DNA from: Cyanobacteria bacterium SBLK
GTDB lineage: Bacteria; Cyanobacteriota; Cyanobacteriia; Cyanobacteriales; Spirulinaceae
Reading direction: 5' to 3'
Assembly (NCBI GenBank): GCA_017746715.1
Contig: JAGHZQ010000118.1
Coordinates: 1-64,000, forward strand
Length of the DNA stretch: 64,000 bases
Shown here: positions 53,601 to 62,153 of the stretch, piece after piece
Layout of the letters: the number at the start of each line of letters is the position of its first letter
How positions within the stretch are numbered: position 1 is the first letter of the stretch
Notes under the pieces: generated by a model
Told to the model about the DNA's origin: nothing
What the model saw: only the letters and a program-made list of their open reading frames with translations
Databases searched by the model: none
Position numbers and translations under genes: made by a program

Positions 53601-55669
53601 CAAAGGGGAAGAAGAAAAGAATCTTTGCTCCTCTTTCCTTTATCCCGTTCTTGCTCTTCTTCCCTCGCAGCGTGCAAGCGATAAAAGTTTGCATCTCCCA
53701 TCAGACGCTCCGTGGCAAAATCCCAACTCCAACTGCCGCTTCCCGAGGCAATCGAGGCGAGGGTCAAGCGTTCCTCGCTTTGTTTAAAAGCACGCTCTAC
53801 CGTCCGGCGATCGCGCATTTCCAAAACCAGCGAAACCAAATTGGCTAAGGATCTGACGAAGTTCTCTTCTTCTGGAGTCCAAGCTCGCAGCACCTTTATT
53901 CGTTCGATGCGAATGGCACCGAGGATTTTTTCGGCGAGGCGAATGGGGACATCTAGAAAAGAAGCAATTTGTAGGGGTTGCAGATAAGTTTCTCTCAATT
54001 CCTCCAATTGCGGATCGTTTTGAGCGTCGGCAACGGCGAGGGGGCGATCGCTGGCTAATAATTGGAAATAACGGGGATAATTTGCGATCGCCCATTGGGG
54101 TTTGGGGTTTGGGGTTTGGGGGTTGGGGTTTGGGGAATTCCGTGCAAAAATTTCTTCGCAGTTCATGACTCCTGCGGGTTCGTCGAGAAGCCAAATGCTC
54201 ACTCGTTCGACTTCAAGGGTTTGGGCGGTTTTTTGGCTGATGGCAGCAAAAGCAGCATGTAGGTCTCCTCGATAGAGGGATTGGGTTTTAGCCAGCATCA
54301 CGAGGATGGCATCGCGCTCTTTTAACTTGCGATGATTCTCTTCTAATTCTGCCGTTCGCTGCCGGACGATTTTTTCTTGTTTGGTATTGATTTCCGATAG
54401 GGTTTGGAGAACGTTTTGCAGTTTCCTTAGCATCTGCTCGAAAGAACGCCCTAAAATCCCGATTTCGCGAATATTTGAGGGAGTTGGGGCGCTAATACCA
54501 GCCAAGCCGAAGGCTAACATTCCCACGTCCGAGAGTTGGGTAAATTGCTGGCTTGCACTTGCCAGTTTGAGGATGGGACGGGAAATCCAACGGGCGGTTA
54601 ACATCCCCACGACCGAGGATAAAATTAATGCCAAAATGCACCAAGCGATTGTTTGACGAGTTTGAGCGCGAATTTGTCCCATAAAATCCGTTTCGGGAAT
54701 GACGATCGCGATCAGCCAATTTAACCCTGCATCATCTTGCAAGGGGGTTACTTGCACGAATTGACCGCGACCGTTGAAGGTAAATTTAAACTGTCGCGCG
54801 GTTTGCAGGCGGGATGGGTTTCCGAGTTGTTCTTCGATGTGACGGGCGGTTAAGCGGATGTGGCGATCGCTGGCATTCTCGGCTCGAATGCGATGAGGGG
54901 ATTCTTCGGCGAGGGTGAATACGGGGGTTCCGTTGGACGTTGCGATTAATTCTCCGGTTCGCTCCATGACAAAGACAATCCCCGATTTGCTCACTTCCAT
55001 CTCCCCGAGAAATTGACGAAAGCCGGTAAAGAGAATGTCACTTCCCAAAACGCCTTGCAAGCGATCGCGATCGTCGTAGAGAGGATGCACTGCGGTGATG
55101 GCTAGATCTTTGGCGGTATAGTCGGGGTAGGGATCGCTCCAAGCAATCTTTCGGGTACGAACGGCGGTCTCGTACCAAGGTCTCTGGCGGGGGTCGAAAT
55201 CGGGAAAAAGACGGTCGAGGCGATCGCGATCGCCTCGACCGTCCAGAACGTAGCGATGGGTCGAACTCTCTCGACCCGGCTTGCGAATCCCGACAGAGAA
55301 ACTGCCATCGGTTTGACGCTTGGCAGAAATATACTCTCCTTCTACGCTGCCAAAATAGTTCGCCGTTAACGCGGGAAAGACGTGTAAATGCTGCCACATT
55401 TGGCGTTCTAGGGCGCGATCTCGAACCGTTTCCATGCTGTCGAGGGCGATCGCTCGCGCATTGAGGGCATTGACCGATTGCGGTATGGAAAGATAGGCGA
55501 GCAAACGCTCTTCAATACGCAGGCTAACTTCCTGTCGAAGATATCCGGCAACTTCGTTCACGGCTTTTTGTCCGTGACGAAGGGAGAGCCATCCAGTTAA
55601 TCCGACGGCAACCCCCGTTTGCAGAACCAAAGGAATAATTAAAACCAAACGCAAAGGAACATTGTTCAT
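50618..55669 (-). CDS. Hybrid sensor histidine kinase (Cache-HAMP-GAF-PAS x4-HisKA-HATPase-REC)
   Basis: 1683 residues. TM1 (about 8-28), a periplasmic double-Cache domain (about 40-330, IRKPGRESSTHRYVLDGRGD, FDPRQRPWYETAVRT), TM2 (about 345-365), HAMP, a coiled coil, GAF (about 465-640), four PAS/PAC domains (about 650-1160). HisKA has its His near 1177 (KMSHELRTPLNAILGF). HATPase_c spans 1285-1400 (LINLLGNAIKFTDRG, DTGVGIVPEE, GTGLGLAISQQ). REC spans 1445-1580 (ILIVDDSADN, WMDLQMPVMDG). A helical tail resembles that of the 6114 kinase. Four repeat-derived insertions are seen in GAF, one PAS, HATPase and REC. The REC insertion lies between helix 3 and strand 4. Start ATG 55669 gives the membrane anchor directly. 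Confidence 0.93.
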   Translation of the reverse strand: MNNVPLRLVLIIPLVLQTGVAVGLTGWLSLRHGQKAVNEVAGYLRQEVSLRIEERLLAYLSIPQSVNALNARAIALDSMETVRDRALERQMWQHLHVFPALTANYFGSVEGEYISAKRQTDGSFSVGIRKPGRESSTHRYVLDGRGDRDRLDRLFPDFDPRQRPWYETAVRTRKIAWSDPYPDYTAKDLAITAVHPLYDDRDRLQGVLGSDILFTGFRQFLGEMEVSKSGIVFVMERTGELIATSNGTPVFTLAEESPHRIRAENASDRHIRLTARHIEEQLGNPSRLQTARQFKFTFNGRGQFVQVTPLQDDAGLNWLIAIVIPETDFMGQIRAQTRQTIAWCILALILSSVVGMLTARWISRPILKLASASQQFTQLSDVGMLAFGLAGISAPTPSNIREIGILGRSFEQMLRKLQNVLQTLSEINTKQEKIVRQRTAELEENHRKLKERDAILVMLAKTQSLYRGDLHAAFAAISQKTAQTLEVERVSIWLLDEPAGVMNCEEIFARNSPNPNPQTPNPKPQWAIANYPRYFQLLASDRPLAVADAQNDPQLEELRETYLQPLQIASFLDVPIRLAEKILGAIRIERIKVLRAWTPEEENFVRSLANLVSLVLEMRDRRTVERAFKQSEERLTLASIASGSGSWSWDFATERLMGDANFYRLHAAREEEQERDKGKRSKDSFLLPLCEQTFPEFITWIYPDDRERVETALHSHIEGNSEEILELVYRVGIERPRFLNSRGKIYRDEGDRAIGMLGIAWDVTEDKLAERALQESETRFRELFRSAPIGMAELSIAGAFLDINPSFCRLLGYPYRDFIGEQFYNFLHPGDRQTLRKTFEQLINNETDRQTGEGRFVQKSGRVVYASIGVYVRRDKAGHPLSAIYQVQDITQRKQTELALEEQKRYLRLILDNIPQQVFWKDTNSVFLGCNKNWAKAAGLESPEAVVGKTDYDLIPDRSVADYYRDKDRYIMTSNEPELHNISIKYRPGSDGKPAWLEINRVPIHDGDGNVIGILGVLDDITQRKRAEEAIQESETLLNATFNQAAIGIAQTDREGKCLRVNQRYCNILGYSEAELNGLTFQDITHPADFTADLGQYLQLWAGKISIYSLEKRYIRKDGVAIWGNKTVALVYDSQGQPRYATEILEDISDRKRAAVELQKAKEDAETANRAKSQFLAKMSHELRTPLNAILGFAQLLNAAENLSPQQQNYLSIINHSGEHLLTLINDVLSMSKIEAGQVGFTENCFDLYCLLDTLKGMLHLKAQNKGLELLFQECTDVPRYIRTDENKLRQVLINLLGNAIKFTDRGRVILRVSSHQVPITNHQSPLGKGGKEGGITNHQQLIHFEIEDTGVGIVPEEMNLLFRPFEQTRVGRDSSQGTGLGLAISQQFMRLLGGEISATSTPECGSTFKFTIPVGVGRAEDVRSLSAVSTIVGLAEQEPEYRILIVDDSADNRHFLASVLEQFGFNVAEAKHGREAIDLWASFHPHLIWMDLQMPVMDGYEATRQIRQKEQMLGQHPLPRESPFPYQGGDRNARQDTNNQQLTTHPVTIIALTARVFDEDCAIAIEAGCNDFVRKPCRIDILLEKISHYLGTRYRYAESSRDRVSQKPGDRMLDPDNLQAYLPNVPREWIDSVTEAAMQCDRSLLSPLLEQLSPEFRPLTEAIDLWASEYRFDRIIDLVSEN
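51034..51130 (-). repeat. Repeat insertion in the receiver domain
   Basis: TTGTTAGTTGTTGGTTGTTA plus a C/G-rich palindromic piece (CCCCCCTTGATAAGGG) encode HPLPRESPFPYQGGDRNARQ and DTNNQQLTTH between EATRQIRQKEQ and VTIIALTA, which are nearly contiguous in other receivers. Confidence 0.75.
51645..51725 (-). repeat. Repeat insertion in the HATPase domain
   Basis: TGGTGATTGGTTA units flanking a palindromic CCCCCCTTACCAAGGGGGG piece encode HQVPITNHQSPLGKGGKEGG then ITNHQQL between ILRVSS and IHFEIEDTG. This is the same loop that carries a different repeat in the 6114 kinase. Confidence 0.8.
54097..54135 (+). repeat. Six-tract GGGGTTT repeat (G-quadruplex candidate)
   Basis: Six runs of four or more G separated by TT or TTT. 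It lies in the GAF region of the hybrid kinase, where the minus-strand coding sequence reads as the low-complexity peptide PNPNPQTPNPKPQ. The plus (template) strand is the G-rich one. Confidence 0.85.
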
Positions 55670-55841
55670 GGCGGAGAAAAATTAGCGCTGCCATTGACGG
55701 TATTATTTCATTTTGCTCGATCGGTTTAATTATTGGGTGGGTTGTTTGTTGTTTGTTACTTAGTTATGGGTTGCTCCCCTCGACGGAGGGGGTGGGGGTG
55801 GGGGTGGGTATCGAACAAAGGGAAATATCGGTTTACTCCTT

Positions 55842-56138
55842 TTAAGGCTTGGTTTTGACTTGGACGGGCCCGTTAACTAAAGTTTGACAGGCTAAGCGAT
55901 AACTGGGGGGTTTTCTCCTCAATTTGCGGTTTTCTACATCCGTCCGAGGGGAGAGATTTTCCATGCCTTCGATAATTTCGACAATGCAAGTTCCGCATTG
56001 ACCGTATCCCCCGCAGTTCATCAATTTTCCCTTAAGCGTATAGAGATCGACCTTGTTTTCTAATGCTTTTTCCCGCAAGTTTGCACCATCGGCGGCGATC
56101 GCTTCTGTTTTTTCGTTGACAAAGGTAATATTGGCCAT
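55842..56138 (-). CDS. 2Fe-2S ferredoxin
   Basis: 98 residues with the plant-type ferredoxin cluster motif CGGYGQCGTC (C-x5-C-x2-C) and a fourth Cys in YRLACQTLVNG. Compared with PetF the cluster loop is CGGYGQCGTC rather than CRAGACSTC, as in the adrenodoxin-like and small extra ferredoxins of cyanobacteria. No signal peptide. Electron carrier of low potential; the partner cannot be inferred. GGAGGG upstream of ATG 56138 is a good ribosome site. Confidence 0.9.
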   Translation of the reverse strand: MANITFVNEKTEAIAADGANLREKALENKVDLYTLKGKLMNCGGYGQCGTCIVEIIEGMENLSPRTDVENRKLRRKPPSYRLACQTLVNGPVQVKTKP

Positions 56139-56352
56139 CTGCCCTCCTTACGGCATTTCTTGCTCTCATTCTATGAAGAAATGCAAAGAAATGTAAATGA
56201 GAAGTTGGAAGTCGGAAGCGATCGAGGCAGAGTAAACTATTTCGCCAACTGCAATCGACCGAGGAAATCAGAAGTTTTTATCGATCGGGATTTTCCCCAT
56301 CTGCCCCCACTCTCTCCGCTTCCTCATCTCCTTTGGCTTCCCCCTCTCTCCT

Positions 56353-58464
56353 CTAGGGCAGATCGAAAAGGCGATTGTCGGGAACGTTGCTGACGGCACG
56401 TTGCAGGGAAGCCAAAGCACGATTGTAACCTACGGTTGCCGTGAGCAAATTCCCTCGGGCGCGGGTCAATTCCGTTTGTGCGTCGATCACTTCAGTTTGG
56501 GTGCCGACCCCGGCTTGAAAGCGCAAGCGAGCCAAGCGCAAACTTTCTTCTGCCAACTGCACGGCTACGATCGCGGTTTTGATATTCTCGTCGCTCGAGT
56601 TCAGGTTTTCATAGGCCTCTTCTACCTCGACGCGGATACTCTTGCGCTGTTGCTCGAAGGTTGCCTCGGCAATTTCAATATCGAGTTCCTCCTGTCGGCT
56701 GTTGGCCTTGGCCGCACCCCCATCAAATAGGGTCCAAGAGAGGGTTGCGCCGAGGGCATAACCATCGGCGAATCCTTCCCCGAAACTAAGAATATTGGCA
56801 GCCGTGTAAGAGGCAAAGAGGCTGACTTGGGGACGGAGAACCGAGAGGGCCACTTGGCGCTGTTGTTCGTCAATTTCGCGCTGAACGAGTTGCTGTTCCA
56901 ATTCCGCGCGATTGCGATAGGCCAAAATAATGGTCTCTTCCAAAGATAACGTCCAATCCCTCGATCGCTCGATGCGATCGGCGATACTCACTTCCACCTG
57001 TTCCCCCAAAGCCAAGACTTGAACCAGTTGTCGCTCGGCAATCTTGCGATTGGCGCGGGAGTTGACTAAATTTTGCTGGCTGTTGGCCAGATCCACTTGC
57101 GCGCGCAAAACATCGAATCGCGTTCCCAGTCCGGCCCGTTCCAGCAGTTCTGCATCTCGCAGGGTTTGTTTGGCGGCATCCACGGCAGCTTGTTCGATTT
57201 CTACGCTGGCATTGGCTTCTTGCAAGTTGTAGTAAGCATTGGCCGTACTGAGGCGCAGTTCTTCGCCAATGCGTTCGACTTCTAATTGATTGAAGCGAAC
57301 GGTTTCTTCGGCTTGGCGGATTTGGGCGGGACGAGAGCCGCCATCATAAAGGGTATAGCTTAAGGTCAGAGTGCCATCGAGGAGATCGGTCGTTGTATCG
57401 CTGGTGGAAGCGCTCAATCCCCGACCGGTTAAGCGGCGATTGGATAATTCGGTCGTAGCGGAATCGGTACGGCTGAGGTTGATTTCGGCGCTGAGACTGG
57501 GAAAGTTCGCGGCTAGAGCCTGTCGTAGGGCGGCATCGGCCTTTTCGAGGTTAAGCCAAGCCACGCGCCAGTCTTGATTATTGCGCCGAGTCAGAGCGAT
57601 CGCTTGCTCTAAGGTTATGGGTTGGGAAAGATCGATGCGGACTTCATCGGGTTCTGTGGGAAAGAGCAAGGGATTACTCCCGGGATCGAGATTTTCTGGG
57701 GGCGGTATGACTTGACGGCCTCGGGGGGCAGATTCCTCGGGATCGAGGAGGGGCGCAACATCTTCCACCACTTCTTCGACCACTTCAACTTTGTCACTTT
57801 CCTCCTCTTCTGGCAATTCCGGATCGGTTTCTACCGGCAATTGCGATAATTCCCAAACTTCTCCCGTTGCTGAAGCTGAGGAATGTTGCGTCAGATTTTC
57901 GCTAATTTCGAGGGGTACGGCGGGAATGTCAGGCTCCCAAGATAAGTTCGGGGCAGATGACGGCACATTTGGTTCTACGGTCTCAATGAGGGGAGACTTC
58001 GACTCGGCGGTTAATGCCACCTCATCGATAACCATCCCTGTGGGAGTTTCGTCGAAGCGGTCCTTCTGCGAGGCAAAAGCGAGGCTGTTGGTTGCCATTT
58101 CTGCCAGCACGTCGATTGTTTCGACCGATCCGATTTCCCTTCCTCCAGTTGCTCGCTCGGCGATCTCCAAAGCTATTGGGGCATTGTCAAGCCGATCCAA
58201 GGCGCGATTTTCTCGGCCTGCGAGAGAAAATTTTGGCTCGTCTTCCTCGAGGGTTGTTTGCTTATCGGGCTTTGATGCTCTCATTCTGAGGGAAGACTCC
58301 CCCGCAGTATCGGCCTCGGGCGGGACGGGATGCTCGACTGGATGTACTGTCGGTTCGGGGGAAGACTCCGTTGCTGGCGATTCCTGAGATATCGCCGGTA
58401 CTCCATAGCCGCAAGCTAAGATTGCTCCGGCACTCACAACCACTAAATGACGAAAAACTAACAT
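56353..58464 (-). CDS. TolC-family outer membrane efflux protein with long N-terminal extension
   Basis: 703 residues. Signal peptide (MLVFRHLVVVSAGAILACGY), then about 250 residues of low-complexity sequence rich in Glu, Pro and Ser (to about 260). The OEP domain follows (about 280-700): LEQAIALTRRNNQDWRVAWLN, ANAYYNLQEANASVEIEQAA, GTRFDVLRAQVDLANSQQNL, and a second half with GAGTQTEVIDAQTELTRAR. It makes the trimeric channel for type I secretion or drug efflux and would pair with an HlyD-type protein such as the one at 24889. The N-terminal extension is characteristic of cyanobacterial TolC proteins. Confidence 0.92.
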   Translation of the reverse strand: MLVFRHLVVVSAGAILACGYGVPAISQESPATESSPEPTVHPVEHPVPPEADTAGESSLRMRASKPDKQTTLEEDEPKFSLAGRENRALDRLDNAPIALEIAERATGGREIGSVETIDVLAEMATNSLAFASQKDRFDETPTGMVIDEVALTAESKSPLIETVEPNVPSSAPNLSWEPDIPAVPLEISENLTQHSSASATGEVWELSQLPVETDPELPEEEESDKVEVVEEVVEDVAPLLDPEESAPRGRQVIPPPENLDPGSNPLLFPTEPDEVRIDLSQPITLEQAIALTRRNNQDWRVAWLNLEKADAALRQALAANFPSLSAEINLSRTDSATTELSNRRLTGRGLSASTSDTTTDLLDGTLTLSYTLYDGGSRPAQIRQAEETVRFNQLEVERIGEELRLSTANAYYNLQEANASVEIEQAAVDAAKQTLRDAELLERAGLGTRFDVLRAQVDLANSQQNLVNSRANRKIAERQLVQVLALGEQVEVSIADRIERSRDWTLSLEETIILAYRNRAELEQQLVQREIDEQQRQVALSVLRPQVSLFASYTAANILSFGEGFADGYALGATLSWTLFDGGAAKANSRQEELDIEIAEATFEQQRKSIRVEVEEAYENLNSSDENIKTAIVAVQLAEESLRLARLRFQAGVGTQTEVIDAQTELTRARGNLLTATVGYNRALASLQRAVSNVPDNRLFDLP

Positions 58465-58646
58465 TAAATTTACCGATTCTGTTTTTACGGGTAATTAGAC
58501 GAAAGAAGATTTAAGATTTAATTGTAAAGCGATCGCAACACAAGGTTAAGGGGACGGGAAATTCCACCCTCACCGACTGCACTTGGAGCGATCGGTTAAG
58601 CTAAAACTAGAGCAAGCTCCCTTTCGCCCTTTTCTACCGTTCTCTC

Positions 58647-60371
58647 ATGGGCATGACTAAAATTCTGACGATCGAAGATGACGAGAATATCCGAGATAGT
58701 CTGCTCGACGTTCTCGGTTCGGAAGGATACGACCTCATTGCTGCCGCTAACGGTCGCTGCGGCTTGCAATTGGCACGGGAAGAATTTCCCGATCTCATTC
58801 TCTGCGATTTGATCCTTCCCGAGTTAAACGGTTATGAAATCCTGCAATCCATTCGCCAAAGTACCGATTTAGCTAACACGCCCTTTATCTTTTTAACGGG
58901 AAAAGTCGAAAAAGAATATTTTCGTCAAGGTATGGAATTGGGGGCTGACGATTATTTGACAAAACCGTTTACCCTCTCGGAATTGCTCGGGGCGATCGAA
59001 ACCCAACTTCAAAAGCGCGATCGCCTGTCTGCCCGCCTCCGACAAGCGGAACATCAAATCGATTATCTCCTGCATCACGATCCTCTCGTCTGCTTGCCCA
59101 ACAGACTGTCTTTGCGAAAATGGCTATCCGAACGGGTTTTGCCAGAAACGCAAAACCTTGAAGATGCGGAGATCGACCTGTGCGTTCTCGCAATCGATCG
59201 CTTCGATCGCCTGCAACAAACCCTATCCCATCAAGGAATAGAATCAATTTTACAGTCTGTTGCCCAACGCTTGCAATGCTATCGCTCTCACTCCATTCAT
59301 CTTGCTTATTTTAATCTCAATCAATTTGTTTTTCTCCTCTATAATGGCAATGTTCGCAGTTTTACTCGCGAAATTTTAAATGATTTTCGCCATCCTTTTT
59401 TCGTTCGAGATCGAGAACTTTTGTTAACGGCAAGTATAGGTATTGCCGTGAAAGAGCACAATTATTTAAGTTTAAATGCGTTGATCGATCGCGCTGAAAT
59501 TGCTAAAACTCATGCCCGACACCAAGGCGGAGATCGCATTCAATATTATACGCCAAGTTTATATTTAGATTCTTTGGAACGCTCGTTTCTAGAAACTCAC
59601 GTTCCCTCAGCTTTAGAAAAACAAGAATTGCAAGTTTACTATCAACCTCAAGTCAGCTCGAACAATGGAGAAATTATTGGCATGGAGGCTCTCATGCGCT
59701 GGTTTCATCCCCAAAAAGGATCGATTTCTCCCGCACGATTCATTCCTGTTGCTGAAAATTTGGGATCGATTGTTGAAATGGGAGAATGGATCCTATATCA
59801 GGCGTGCCAACAAGTTAGAGATTGGCAAGAAAAATATAATAAGCATTTTTCTCTAGCGGTGAATTTGTCCGTGCGTCAGTTACAAGATGCCCAATTTTGC
59901 GATCGCCTCCGAAAAATATTACGAGAAACTCAATTTTCCGCCAATTGTCTCGAATTAGAATTAACGGAAAGTATGCTCGTCGATGATGTTCGTTTAACTC
60001 AACAAAAAATTAATGAATTAAAATCTCTCGGCATTGCGATCGCCATTGATGATTTTGGCACGGGATACGGTTCGTTGAATTATTTGCAACAATTTAGTTT
60101 CGATGTTGTCAAAATCGATCGCTGTTTTATTCAAGATTTAGATGGCAATGCCACGAATGCTGCAATTGTCACGACTATTGTGGAAATGGCAAAACGACTC
60201 AATTGTAAAGCGATCGCTGAGGGAGTCTCTACAGCAGCCGATCTCAGTTTTCTCCAGAAGCAGGGATGTTACGCCCTACAAGGGTATTTTCTCAGTCAAC
60301 CCCTTCCCTCTTCAGAATTTGCAGCTTTACTCGATACGGGGGGCATTTTTACGCTCCCTAATGGGGTTTAG
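58647..60371 (+). CDS. Response regulator with degenerate GGDEF and intact EAL domain
   Basis: 574 residues. REC domain (about 1-125) with the acidic pair EDDE, phospho-acceptor Asp in LILCDLILPELNG and Lys in YLTKPF. The GGDEF domain (about 140-320) lacks the catalytic motif: the equivalent of GGDEF reads NLNQFVFLLYNG. The EAL domain (about 330-565) is complete, with GMEALMRWFHP, NLSVRQLQ, LELTESMLVDD, DDFGTGYGSLNYLQQF and KIDRCFI. It should degrade c-di-GMP under control of a histidine kinase. Two ATG starts lie 6 bases apart. Good candidate partner for one of the orphan kinases in the window. Confidence 0.9.
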   Translation: MGMTKILTIEDDENIRDSLLDVLGSEGYDLIAAANGRCGLQLAREEFPDLILCDLILPELNGYEILQSIRQSTDLANTPFIFLTGKVEKEYFRQGMELGADDYLTKPFTLSELLGAIETQLQKRDRLSARLRQAEHQIDYLLHHDPLVCLPNRLSLRKWLSERVLPETQNLEDAEIDLCVLAIDRFDRLQQTLSHQGIESILQSVAQRLQCYRSHSIHLAYFNLNQFVFLLYNGNVRSFTREILNDFRHPFFVRDRELLLTASIGIAVKEHNYLSLNALIDRAEIAKTHARHQGGDRIQYYTPSLYLDSLERSFLETHVPSALEKQELQVYYQPQVSSNNGEIIGMEALMRWFHPQKGSISPARFIPVAENLGSIVEMGEWILYQACQQVRDWQEKYNKHFSLAVNLSVRQLQDAQFCDRLRKILRETQFSANCLELELTESMLVDDVRLTQQKINELKSLGIAIAIDDFGTGYGSLNYLQQFSFDVVKIDRCFIQDLDGNATNAAIVTTIVEMAKRLNCKAIAEGVSTAADLSFLQKQGCYALQGYFLSQPLPSSEFAALLDTGGIFTLPNGV

Positions 60372-60508
60372 CCCAATTACAAAGATCGACAAAATGTTAC
60401 GGTATGTTGAGATATGTTTCGGGATCGCGAGCAAGCGATCGAAGATTGCAAAGAGAATGATAACTTCTAAAGTTGTTTGGTTGTTGAATGCTTAAAGAGG
60501 AGAGAACA

Positions 60509-60793
60509 TTGAACCTATCGCCAAAATCTCTAACAAACTACAATCCCCAAGATGATTTGTGTGAAGATATTAGTGACTATGTTGCCGAGCTGCAACTTCA
60601 CATGACTTTACAAGCGAAAAATCTCGTTCCTTCATTTCCCGAAAGTCAAACCCCAAACAACTCCCAGCAAAATTCCCCCCAAAATCTTGAATCCCAAGAG
60701 CTTGAAGACAGTCGGGTACAATTACTTCGCGAAACTCAAGCAAGCATGGAAAAATCAATTTCACGTCAAGAAATCTTATCTTGTCGGCTTTAA
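60509..60793 (+). CDS. Hypothetical small protein
   Basis: 94 residues from TTG 60509, chosen because GAGGAGAG lies 5 bases upstream; ATG 60488 would add seven residues but leaves that site inside the gene. Acidic N-terminal part (YNPQDDLCEDISDYVAELQL) and Ser/Asn/Gln-rich centre (NNSQQNSPQNLESQELEDS). Not recognised. The last 6 codons overlap the convergent RNA-ligase-like gene. Confidence 0.5.
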   Translation: MNLSPKSLTNYNPQDDLCEDISDYVAELQLHMTLQAKNLVPSFPESQTPNNSQQNSPQNLESQELEDSRVQLLRETQASMEKSISRQEILSCRL

Positions 60794-61816
60794 ATGGGTG
60801 ATTTGCGATTGGTTATCGCTTATAATTTGCTCATAATATCGAGAATACCACAACCGATAATAGTGAGAGATCGTATCTTGGGAACGAGCGATCGCGTCTT
60901 CTCCATATTCTAGTTGCATGGCTTGCACAAGAGAATCTAAAGAAGCATCTTCACCAAAATCGATTAATTTCCAAATTGAATGATAGACGGTAATCGGTAA
61001 AATTCTTATCCCTGCTAAACGATGGTATTCTTCCATTGAAGGGGGTTTTAGCTTCCATTGCCAACCTTTCGATTGAGTTTCTATATTTAAAATTACCCCT
61101 TCTTGACGATATAAACCCAGATCGGGATTGTTTTTTTGTTCTTGTCGATCGATTAATTGTTTTCCGAGTCGCCGCAATTCTTCGACGGTTAAGCGAGTGG
61201 CTTTTACCCGTGCCAGTTCTTCGACAATGGGAAAATGATAAGATTTAGCAAGTTGTTTCGTCAGTCGCCACGGTTGCACTCCACTACGCCCTTTAATGAC
61301 GGTATGTAGGGAAATTTCCAAATCGCGATCGTATTGTACGATATGCGGATTTTCTCGACCCCATAACTCAAAAACTAATGTTGCATTTTGTTGCGTGCAA
61401 ACGGTAGAAATGCTTTCTTGTAAATCTGGCGTAATGATGCGATCGATAATATCTTTTAATGCTCTCCATTGAGTATTTTTAATAATAGTCATACCTCGCG
61501 TTCTGGGAAAAACAATCGTTTCTCCATTCGGTAATTTTAGAGGAGAGAAAATTAGTGCCGTGCCATCTAATTTGTGAGTGAAAGAAGCCGCGATCGCTTT
61601 GCCAGACACGAGTAAAGGTTTAGCAAAATCTCGCAAATAAGGAATTTTTGGCATTCCCGACAAGAATTGCCGTATCGGAGTGCCATCGATACTCATAATT
61701 TCAACTTCACCGAGATACGTTTTTCGTTTTACATGAATTCGACCTTGCAAAAGATAAGCACTTTCTTGATGTTCGAGGGAGGCCTGAAAATCTTGCCACT
61801 GCGATTTTGTCACCAC
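60776..61816 (-). CDS. RNA-ligase-like covalent nucleotidyltransferase
   Basis: 346 residues. The nucleotidyltransferase motifs of ATP-dependent RNA/DNA ligases are visible: motif I THKLDGTALIF (Lys82 would carry AMP), motif III LVFELWGRENPH, motif IV EGVILNIE and motif V WQWKLKPPS. PRTRGMTI (motif Ia region) is also RNA-ligase-like. There is no OB-fold or zinc domain of DNA ligases, so an RNA ligase or RNA repair role is likelier. No repair kinase/phosphatase partner is adjacent. It is divergent from the intron-containing ribonucleotide reductase gene. ATG 61816 is assumed. Confidence 0.7.
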   Translation of the reverse strand: MVTKSQWQDFQASLEHQESAYLLQGRIHVKRKTYLGEVEIMSIDGTPIRQFLSGMPKIPYLRDFAKPLLVSGKAIAASFTHKLDGTALIFSPLKLPNGETIVFPRTRGMTIIKNTQWRALKDIIDRIITPDLQESISTVCTQQNATLVFELWGRENPHIVQYDRDLEISLHTVIKGRSGVQPWRLTKQLAKSYHFPIVEELARVKATRLTVEELRRLGKQLIDRQEQKNNPDLGLYRQEGVILNIETQSKGWQWKLKPPSMEEYHRLAGIRILPITVYHSIWKLIDFGEDASLDSLVQAMQLEYGEDAIARSQDTISHYYRLWYSRYYEQIISDNQSQITHLKPTR

Positions 61817-62153
61817 TCTCCTCCCCTTTATTTTTCAGAATAAATTGAAGTTAAAAATATATTGTAATACAAAATGTATTTTGAGCAAAGAGAGAATTTT
61901 GAAATGGGAGCGATCGCAGCAAAATATCTCAAAAATTCAGGCATCTCTTGACAATTGGAGCAAACAAAGTACAATTGCATGATAGTACTTTTGCTCAATA
62001 CAACAAATTTATTGAACAATGTCAAAACCAAACGCTATATATAGCGTCACTAGGTATAGTGTAATACAGATTTATTTTTCATCATAAAACTCTAGCAATA
62101 GCGTATTATCCGAGCTACACTAAGAAACTGTGTAGAAAATACAGGCATAAAAA
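61817..62153. other. Regulatory intergenic region upstream of nrdA
   Basis: 337 A/T-rich bases between divergent genes with several inverted repeats: TTGCTCAATA...TATTGAACAA (61992-62020, one mismatch) and the two NrdR-like boxes described separately. No open frame. Confidence 0.6.
62032..62062 (+). promoter_or_regulatory. Tandem NrdR-like operator boxes
   Basis: ACGCTATATATAGCGT (62032-62047) is a perfect 16-base palindrome, directly followed by CACTAGGTATAGTG (62048-62061), another near-perfect one. Both fit the NrdR box consensus ACACTATATATAGTGT. They lie about 90-120 bases before the ribonucleotide reductase start. Usual boxes are about 15 bases apart, whereas these are adjacent. Confidence 0.65.
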
